From contig OZ024727.1 in the NCBI GenBank assembly GCA_964016875.1, positions 5,728,893-5,792,892 on the forward strand: a stretch of DNA of 64,000 nucleotides, written 5' to 3'. Shown piece after piece: positions 56,681-64,000 of the stretch; the stretch's first letter is position 1; each line of letters starts with the position of its first letter. Under the pieces are notes generated by a model. It saw only the letters and a program-made list of their open reading frames with translations, was not told where the DNA came from and searched no databases. Made by a program: the position numbers and the translations under genes. Source of the stretch: Fallopia convolvulus (lineage: Eukaryota > Streptophyta > Magnoliopsida > Caryophyllales > Polygonaceae).

Positions 56681-59600
56681 TATAACACCCCCATTTTATC
56701 TACTTATAATGGGATGTTACCGCCGGCGGACTCGGACTTTCCGTCCAAGGCCGTTGAGGCTTTAGTGACCGTAAATGAATAAAGACATGTTTAAACAACA
56801 TAATCTGATAAAACAGATTGTCTTTTATTCAATAACATGGTTACAAGAGTTTACAGCGGAATACATACAATAGGAATTGCTATTTCTGGAATTACTTTCA
56901 TAATCTTGGAAACGCCTGTGTGGAGACAGCACGTCTTCCAAAGCTTCCTTTCTTCTTTCCTTCCTTTCCCAACTTCCTTTCCTTTTCGTCCTTTCATGGT
57001 CTTCATGCTTGAACTTCTTCAGTCTTCTTCCTAAAACCTGATATTTCCATAGAAGACAGAAATACCAGCCGGACGAAACCGGGAAGAAGCAAGGGTATTA
57101 GTCTTCCAAGAGACTAAGCAAGTAGGAGAGTGTTTTGGTTCACAACGACAAGGCCAAGACGTATTAATACCATAATCCGAATTCAAATGGGTAAAGGTAT
57201 AATAGTCCAAAGGACTACAAAGAATAGGACGGCAATACTCTGAATATGTAGTAAACCGATCAAAGGCTTTCTTAGAAAATAGGAAACCACCAAAAGTAGT
57301 TCCTAAGGAAGAGAATGTGTTTTGATATTTGTTGGGAATATTATTAAACAAGCATTTACTTTCAAAAGGTGTATCCATTGACCTTTCAATTCCATAACCA
57401 TCCTCACGCTGGACATCTCCAGAGTGAGAAATGGAAACTTTCATAGCGAGGAGCCAGAGTGGAAACCACCCTGCAGATTATCATTACTATGCCCGAGGCA
57501 CTAGTCTTTTATTAGTCATAAAACTTTGCATTGCAGTTATAGATTTTTAAATGTCGATACTCAACCAGTGAGACTTATACCGACAACAGCAAGGGATCAA
57601 ATCCCAAAGCACTCGCCGGTGCTTCACTTTCTCACGCTTGGTTGAGAAAGTAGGTCATGACAAGTGTCGGACGTATATACCAAAGTATACCTGGAGGTAT
57701 TACCGCCAGTAACCTCGATTAAGACTAAACCGAAGCTACCCAAGGCTTTAAACTGACTGAACAAACTAAAACAAACATTACAGCGGAATAAATACAATTG
57801 GTCTTATACAAACCTTAATCCAAAAAGATTAAATAAATAGTACAACCTTCTATTTAAACAAAATCTTCATCCAGTCTTCCATAAGCTCTTATTTCTGAAA
57901 CTCAGCTTCACTTTGAAGTGTTCAACCATGATCTTCACTCAAGAATAACCATTGAAAACCTTTCTTCAACTTCTGGAGCTTCAAACATCTGAATCCGCCT
58001 CTTGAATCAATTTCCAAGAAGGACCTGATATATCGAATACCAACGGTGGACACCAGCCAACCAAATAAAAGAAAAGAAGATGGACGAGTTAGTCTAATGA
58101 TAGACTAGCAAGCAGAGAAACTAACTTGGTTCTTATGGTTGTAACTAAACATATTGGCATCCAAAATCCGATTAGGCTCGGATTATGATCCAACAGTTAG
58201 CAGTCTTATAGAGAATAAGAAGAAGACTCGTATAATCAAGAGAGAGAACACCACCGCTTGTGGTTTCTTTAAGAAGCATAAACAATTGTTGGGAATTCAT
58301 ATTAATCACATAACATCTTGAAAAGCCTCCATTGACTATTCAGATTAACTTAATCAAAGTTTTGATTAAGAATCATTCATAACCGGGTGCAAGAATGGCT
58401 TTCCGACTGGACGAACCATTCAGGTATATTAATGTGCCTAACGCACTTATCTTATATTACTTTCAAAACTTTTCACAACAAGTTGGTGGCTTTTAATCGG
58501 CCCAAACTACTGCCGAAGGAACACAATGCTACCGAGGTCAGAGGGCTTATTTCATCCTTGAACAACCCGAATAGCACGAGTCCTGATGTTGTAGAGATTA
58601 GAGGGCCTGTTTCATCCATAATCATCTCAACACCAAGATCATAAGACTTAAGTTATCCTTGATCTTTCATTTTGCATATGGTGAGGTAGAGATCCCAGAG
58701 GCCTATTACCAGGTCGTCTACACTACACCGTGCTGAACCTGCACTTAGCTAGAGTGCCTATCAACCCTCTCACACGAAGAGTAGGGGAAGAGAGTCATGA
58801 CTCACCATTAGGATTAGGCCCCTCCTAATGTAATATTGTTATAAAGAGAGGGTATAGAACCACTCCCTGAACTATTTTAATCACAACAATGTCTCAGCGT
58901 GAGACAACATACAAGGTCACCCATAACAGACCTAAATCCAGTTCTAGCGCAAAACTGAATAACAACATGGTCATTATTTCTAACAAATATAACAACCTAT
59001 CATATTTTATTAATCATACAAGTTGTTCCCAACACAGATATTAAATGGGATCCAATTCCTCATTTAATAACAATAACGCAAGGGAGAATCGTCCACTTGC
59101 CTTATAAGGCGTGCTCGACGTCCTTAGCAATTCCAACAGTAATCTGTATCATCCTTCTGACAAATATAACCAAAGGATTTCTCAGCAACGAGCTCACAAA
59201 AACATCTCTTAGTTTTATTCTCAACTCCTACAACTTCCTAATCGATAAACGATTTAATTTCCGAATATCGATATATAATAAATCCTTAGTTATCATGCTT
59301 CAAGGAGCCATCTTGACGGAATTATAACTAATTATCCGCTTTACTTTTGAAACAATTTTCTAAATAAAAATTGTTCATCAACAACAGTTCTTAAAGATTA
59401 CCAAATCTCAGATCAAACGGATTAACAACGAATCCTGAGTAATTATCCGAAGTCCTTTACCTTCCAATCGGTAACCAAAACTTGTCTTCGCTATAACGGA
59501 AGATCCGGACGTCCGTTTCACGAGCGGTTCGAACCTGTGGAACCGTAATAACGTCAAGATTATAAAAACCATAAATTTAATTAGCAAAGCGGCACCGAAA

Positions 59601-60530
59601 AGCCCTTACAGTGGCTCCGCAATCAATCCGCTAATTAATTTCGATCGTATATACCTTCACTCGAACCCATGGCTCGTTTGGCTCGATCATGGCTCGATCC
59701 CCGAGCCCAAGGGTGGCTGGGCGTTGCCCAACAGCGGCCCTTGCGATGGGTGGTGGTCGGACAAGCTATCGATCGTCGGCGATGTCGCTTGGCGAGGCGA
59801 AAAGATGACCGACGGTGACGTTTACTTCTCCCGAGCTCGCCGTCGTCATCCCGTCCTTGATTCCTCTCCTTCCATAAACATGGCAGCAGCAGCAGCCCAA
59901 GATGAAGAAGAAGAAGAGGTGAGGTAGGAGATGAAGATGGAGGTGGAAAGGTTGCCGCGGTGAAGTGCGCCGAGTCCGTCATCTCCTCTCGTCCTCGCTT
60001 TGTTTTCAATCGAATTGGTAGACTTTCGCAAGGCATAAAGATATGCCTCAGCCTAAATCTTATCATCATCTCTCTCGGTTCCTTAATTAGTAAGACAAGA
60101 AAATATGCTTATAAAATTCAAAACTCGTCTCGGAACGGGCCTCGCGTTAAAGCGGCAAAATTATGTACCTCGGGTGGAAAAACTTACTAAATGAAAAACG
60201 TCCCATAAATTATGTAGACCAATAAAACCAATTTTCCATGATTTTATCACGCTGCCCTCAATTTTTAAGGCTCCCGTTTCGTATTTTAAACTCCTTCCGG
60301 TACATAATTAAAAAGACGACTTATCCAATAAATATTCTTTTTCCATTGAAAAATCCTAGAATTCACACCGATCCATAAAATCATTTCTTTGTGATTTTAG
60401 GATATCACCAACAATTTTCTAGGATTTAATCTCCAACAAAAATATTGGATTAAGCGCTAAAACGAACAAAAAGGTTAAAAAGGATATCCGAGAAAAATTC
60501 AAAATATCCTCAAAAACCGCAGTTATTACA
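56681..60530 (-). repeat. LTR cluster related to the 4.2-kb LTRs
   Basis: Starts tATAACACCCCCATTTT and ends GTTATTACA. Blocks shared with 33301-37481 occur in the same order: ttaccgccggcggactcgg, agactaagcaag, gcacttatcttatat, cacttagctagagtgcc, and a GC-rich block with CTGGGCGTTGCCCAACA. The LTR start recurs at about 57690 (ggtattaccgccagtaacct), so the first about 1 kb is one truncated LTR and the rest another. No gag or pol lies between them. Frames at 57031 and 59635 are chance. Confidence 0.65.
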
Positions 60531-60865
60531 CTAAATGAGACTCGTCCTATAATGAAGATGCCTCCTATCGTGCCTTCGTACGAATGGATGCACATCAAAT
60601 CCGAACTAGTCGTTCCAGAATTGAATTTGGATCAATCGATGACTCAGTCAAAGATGTTGAATGTGAATGATTCCCATTTCTAATCATCGACACTATATTT
60701 CAGAATCTTTCTTCAGTAACAACCGATTGTACATAACAACCTATTAAGTCGAATGGAGCCGATTGTACTATATTTCCCGATTGTACAGCTCGGCTTATAA
60801 AGCCTATTAAGCATATTACACTTAAAAACCTTCATTTCTCCTAATACACAATATGGCACAATATG
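60531..60865 (-). repeat. Inverted partial copy of the 60866-62110 element
   Basis: Read on the minus strand, 60863-60720 matches the LTR at 62011-62107 (CTTAATAGGCTTTATAAGCC, then GAGCTGTACAATCGGG). It then jumps straight into gag sequence matching 61068-61170 (TTACTGAAGAAAGATTC, then GTCGATGATTAGAAATGGGA). Bases 60531-60635 have no partner in view. Confidence 0.75.
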
Positions 60866-61572
60866 ACACTATATTCAAGTTTTACAAATGGGATAATCTG
60901 AAACGAGTAGAAGCGCAATTACAAGTGTTGAGTAAATTCACCGATTCGACCGCCGATTTCATTAAAGATACAAGTCGACGCTTGGAGGAGAATTAGGTGA
61001 TGATGGAGACGTTGCACCAGAGTGTTGATGAGATGTGGAAGGTTACGGAAGAACAATTCGGAAATCTTGCGGCTGTTACTGAAGAAAGATTCCGACATAT
61101 AGTGTCGATGATTAGAAATGGGAATCATTCACGTTCAACATCTCTGACTGAGTCATCGATTGATCCGAATTTGGGAGCCAATTCGGGAATCAAAAGACCG
61201 GTGTCATCAAATGAACCAAGGAGTAGTCCTCGTCTCGATGATGGATCAAGAACGTATGGTCAATTGGCTGACGATGTGCAGAAAATTACCGCAAAAGAAG
61301 GACAAAATTCGACCCCGGGCAATTTGAGAATCAATTCATTTCCGGGTGCCGCCTGTAAAGATAACCAAGATTGGAGCAAATATAATTGGAGCAAATATCG
61401 TGAAATTCTTGGCTCACCCATAAAGGAATTTGGCAAGGGCACTAACAAGAAAAGCTTGTCCTCAAAATCGAAATTCAAGATAGAAGGAGTCGAAACTCTA
61501 GGCAATGGGTTGGTGAATTCAAAACTAGAATGGAGTGACACTTCTTTTGAAAAGGTTGATGACGAACACTAG
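60853..61572 (+). pseudogene. Gag-like fragment of a small LTR element
   Basis: The frame from the ATG at 60853 has one in-frame TAG at about 60994. It then runs open from 60997 to 61572 (191 residues: MMMETLHQSVDEMWKVTEEQ, then FGNLAAVTEERFRHIVSMIR). The N-terminal part is coiled-coil-like, as in many plant gypsy Gags; the rest is Ser/Lys-rich and unrecognised. No capsid domain or zinc knuckle is visible. Downstream, 61920-62010 has the ending typical before a 3' LTR (TTTGAGGACAAAG, then AGAGGGGAGTAATG), so gag is followed almost directly by the PPT. The first bases overlap the inverted copy, so the true start is uncertain. Confidence 0.6.
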
Positions 61573-62010
61573 GTGTTCGATGAAACTCCAATTAAGAGAA
61601 TTGTAGGGAATTTGAATTGTGGAGCGAGTTTTGGGAAACATCAAGCGGACCGACATACCCTAGAAAAACCGCCGAGGGGAGTGAAATCTCAGACTTAGAG
61701 ATTGACGATGCACAAGAAGTTCTAAACCATTACAATTCTTTCAAGTTTGCTGAATTTGGAGAGCTGAGTGTTGATGTGGGAATCACTTAACCTGCTTTTG
61801 AGTCATGTTAAATAACAACTTTTGATTCAGATGGATGGGCTAGAGTGTGGTGAAGTGTTTGGAGTTATCAACAATTCTAAACAAAATTCAAGTTTTGCTT
61901 CAAATATTGTGCCTTTCTTACACATAGGTTGTTGTACCTCTCTTTTGCATTAATCTCCTAGATTTTATTTCTAAACTTTGAGGACAAAGTTTATAAAAAG
62001 AGGGGAGTAA

Positions 62011-62110
62011 TGTAATGATTGTGCCATATTGTGTAATTAGGAGAAATGAAGGTTGTTATGTGTAATATGCTTAATAGGCTTTATAAGCCGAGCTGTACAA
62101 TCGGGAAACT
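62011..62110 (+). repeat. Truncated 3' LTR of the small element
   Basis: Begins TGTAATGATTGTGCC immediately after a PPT-like AAAAAGAGGGGAGTAA, and breaks off at about 62107 after GAGCTGTACAATCGGG. The inverted copy shows that the LTR once continued with ATATAGTACAATCGGC. Confidence 0.7.
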
Positions 62111-62170
62111 ATCTTGGAATGAAATGAAACCCAATTACTCTTCCTTACTGAAACACCACGTCTTTCCACA

Positions 62171-62421
62171 GGGCGCTACGTGGTAGTAGACCTTACCAGG
62201 TACTACTTAGGTGGGTTGACAACAACACTTTAGGATCTTACAATGCGGGCACGACGAGAAAACAAGTAAAACGTCCAACTTTCCGATTTATAACACTGAA
62301 TATAAAGCATGTTTGAATGCCCGAATGCATAAACAAAATTACCAAGTAACGCTTCCCGAATTTTTCCTCAAAATATACCAAACAACACTTAAAAATTACA
62401 ATTAAAATAATTCAACAGAAC

Positions 62422-62462
<41 letters not shown>

Positions 62463-63117
62463 CCTCCCGAAGTACACACGAAAAAACCAAACTAATGACA
62501 CGTGCGTCAACGATCCATACCACCATCCGGCCAAGGCTCCTGCACGGTTTCCTGTAACATACCTATAACTGGAAAAATAATCCCCGAAGGGTCAGCTACT
62601 AAACTACCAAGCTAGATAATATGCGGAAATTATAAGACGTTTAAAAACAGTTTTCTATCGTCAGCAATCAGAATCCACAATCGCAACCATAACTCTAAAG
62701 GTCAATACCTAAATTAGACGATTAGGCACACAAAAGCCAAACACACATACACACAATTGCGCAATTAAAGCAACATAAATCATTCTCCATCTCGTCTTCC
62801 AATCCACAGTGCAGAGGCTGTCCCTCCCACTCCTCACATCCTTCTTGCTTCTAACCCCGGCTAAGCCTCCCTCCACTGGAGCACTTGCCAAAACACACAG
62901 ATAGCATTTTCTTTTGAAGGGGCACGGTTTCTCTGTCACACAGACCATACATAGGCAACCCTTCCTCTCCGCCAGCTACGATGGTCGTGCCGGAAACGGT
63001 ACCAACACAGAGAAAACGTTCAAAAACTTACTTGTAGACAAAGAAACGCGTTTTTTTCGGCCTAGAAGAAAAACGGAACTCGAATCTTACATATTACCCC
63101 CCTTAAGAAAGTTTCGT
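62171..63117 (-). mobile_element. LTR/PPT remnant related to the chromovirus at 11469
   Basis: 62171-63091 is collinear with 11500-12360 and beyond: gggcgctac, ggatcttacaatgcgggcac, CCCCGGCTAAGCCTCC, and ggaaacggtaccaacacaga. It ends ATCTTACA. A PPT follows (minus strand CTTTCTTAAGGGGGGTAAT, 63092-63110) with the start of the post-PPT block, and homology stops at about 63117. The outer LTR end is missing. It is a diverged, truncated relative. Confidence 0.8.
62422..62461. repeat. (TAA)n microsatellite
   Basis: About 13 uninterrupted TAA units inside the LTR remnant. The related LTRs at 11469 and 27557 do not have the expansion. Confidence 0.95.
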
Positions 63118-63864
63118 CACACTTACTCTCTATCTCTCTGGACCTTCTATCTTCTTCTCCCTAATCTCTCTTCTTCTCCTTTAATCTCTCTTTCCTTCCC
63201 TTAATTTCATCCTTTACTTCTTAATCTCTCGGGGACATGACATAATCTAGTGACATAAACCATCTAACTAAAGCATGACATATTCAATAAACAACCACAA
63301 TTTCATAAAAAAGCACCATTGCACAACACCAAACCTTGAACTACAAGAACAAAGTTTGTAAATTTAACACCAACTGAAATCAATAATTGTTCTACAAGAA
63401 TTCTTATCAATCCAAATTGGCAAATAATTATAAATCCAACAATCACAATAGTCATGCAATCATAAACCCGAATTAATTCTCAAACAAAACGGAATTATAA
63501 AATCATACTAATAGAGTTTCATCTAAACCCTAGAATGAAGAATCTAGCTACTCATAATTGGAGAAGAGATCACCAAATTGAAGAAAGCCATGGAGAAATA
63601 TGGAACATAGGAGAAATTTGATTGTGTTCTTCTTTTTCAGCCCTTCGTGCGCCGCCCTCTTCTCTGCACAAACTCCAGCCGACAAAACAAACCCTCTCCC
63701 TTCCCTTTAATTCAATCTTACGTAAAGATATATCTATCTCCCATGTTGATTTTTCAACCCTTAATTAATCAATTTGGACCATTGCAATTGCTAATCCAAA
63801 GTCCATAAAAGCCACATCCTCTTCCCTGCACATAATTCATAAAAACCATTAATTAATATATTAA
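63118..63864. other. Unassigned stretch, CT-rich at its left
   Basis: 63121-63235 is pyrimidine-rich with repeated aatctct(c/t)t phrases. The rest is AT-rich with no gene recognised; 63560-63700 resembles the leader part of plant LTRs, but this is not certain. Confidence 0.45.
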
Positions 63865-64000
63865 TCTATGTATATACCATGTTGCGCCACCTAGGATTTT
63901 CCTACGTGTCGTTCCCACGTTAAGCCACCTAGGATTTCGCCACATAAGATTTTTTATTTGAAAATTTATATACGTTGATATTATTTTAGGATAATATAGA
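63865..64000 (+). mobile_element. Helitron 5' end, cut by window edge
   Basis: Begins TCTATGTATATACCATGTTG after a host A, with the CCACCTAGGATTT pair at about 63887 and 63925. It then has ttgatattattttaggataa, matching the Helitron at 30156 (about 30291). The 3' end lies beyond the window. Confidence 0.75.

Noticed and set aside
59635..60069. 144-residue minus-strand frame rich in Ser, Pro and Arg
   Set aside because: Falls in the GC-rich LTR block equivalent to 36410-36600. Composition explains the lack of stops.
56676..60537. Target duplication aaatg around the LTR cluster
   Set aside because: The right-hand aaatg is two bases away from the LTR end, and the sequence beyond does not continue the left-hand repeat, so the match is probably chance.

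Overview
The window is plant nuclear DNA, most likely from a eudicot. It is AT-rich and gene-poor. It contains plant-type Ty3/gypsy lineages (chromodomain-bearing Tekay/Del-like and Athila-like), Helitrons, an Au-like SINE fragment and LINE RNase H relics. I found no intact host gene, rRNA or functional tRNA, and almost every long reading frame belongs to a transposable element. Lineage names are my reading of motifs, not database hits.

Layout: 1-3339 is the right-hand part of a decayed minus-strand gypsy element (RT, protease, gag, PBS, 1.2-kb 5' LTR). 3340-10442 is an AT-rich stretch with a Helitron end fragment, a LINE 3' relic (zf-RVT plus RNase H) and a complete 954-bp non-autonomous Helitron (8127-9080) that carries a 257-bp inverted-repeat element. 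10443-30155 is a second Helitron, split by a Tekay-like retrotransposon (11469-29765, TSD ctttt), which is itself split by a pol-less Athila-like element (15330-25755, TSD gccct). A third Helitron (30156-31726) begins at the very next base after the second ends, and it carries a 75-bp SINE tail. A LINE RNase H relic follows at 32006-32912.

33301-46800 is a complete, young 13.5-kb retroelement (TSD gcatc). It has near-identical 4.2-kb LTRs, a gag and an unrecognised upstream ORF, but no visible protease, RT or integrase. Each of its LTRs holds a tRNA-like sequence with pol III A and B boxes. 47821-56642 is an Athila-like gag-PR-RT-RH-INT element. Its pol is broken by two solo LTRs of one family in opposite orientations. 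56643-62110 is a patchwork of LTR pieces distantly related to the 4.2-kb LTRs and an inverted duplication of a short gag-bearing element. 62171-63117 is an LTR/PPT remnant of the element type at 11469. Another Helitron begins at 63865 and leaves the window.

How the parts fit: the nesting gives a relative order. The Helitron at 30156 is older than the one at 10443. That one is older than the Tekay-like insertion, which is older than the Athila-like insertion. The parts most worth a second look are a 21-bp palindrome-based repeat scattered through the pol-less Athila element, the gag-only element with tRNA-like modules in its LTRs, the base-exact Helitron junction, the facing solo LTRs, and a templated filler at an LTR deletion.
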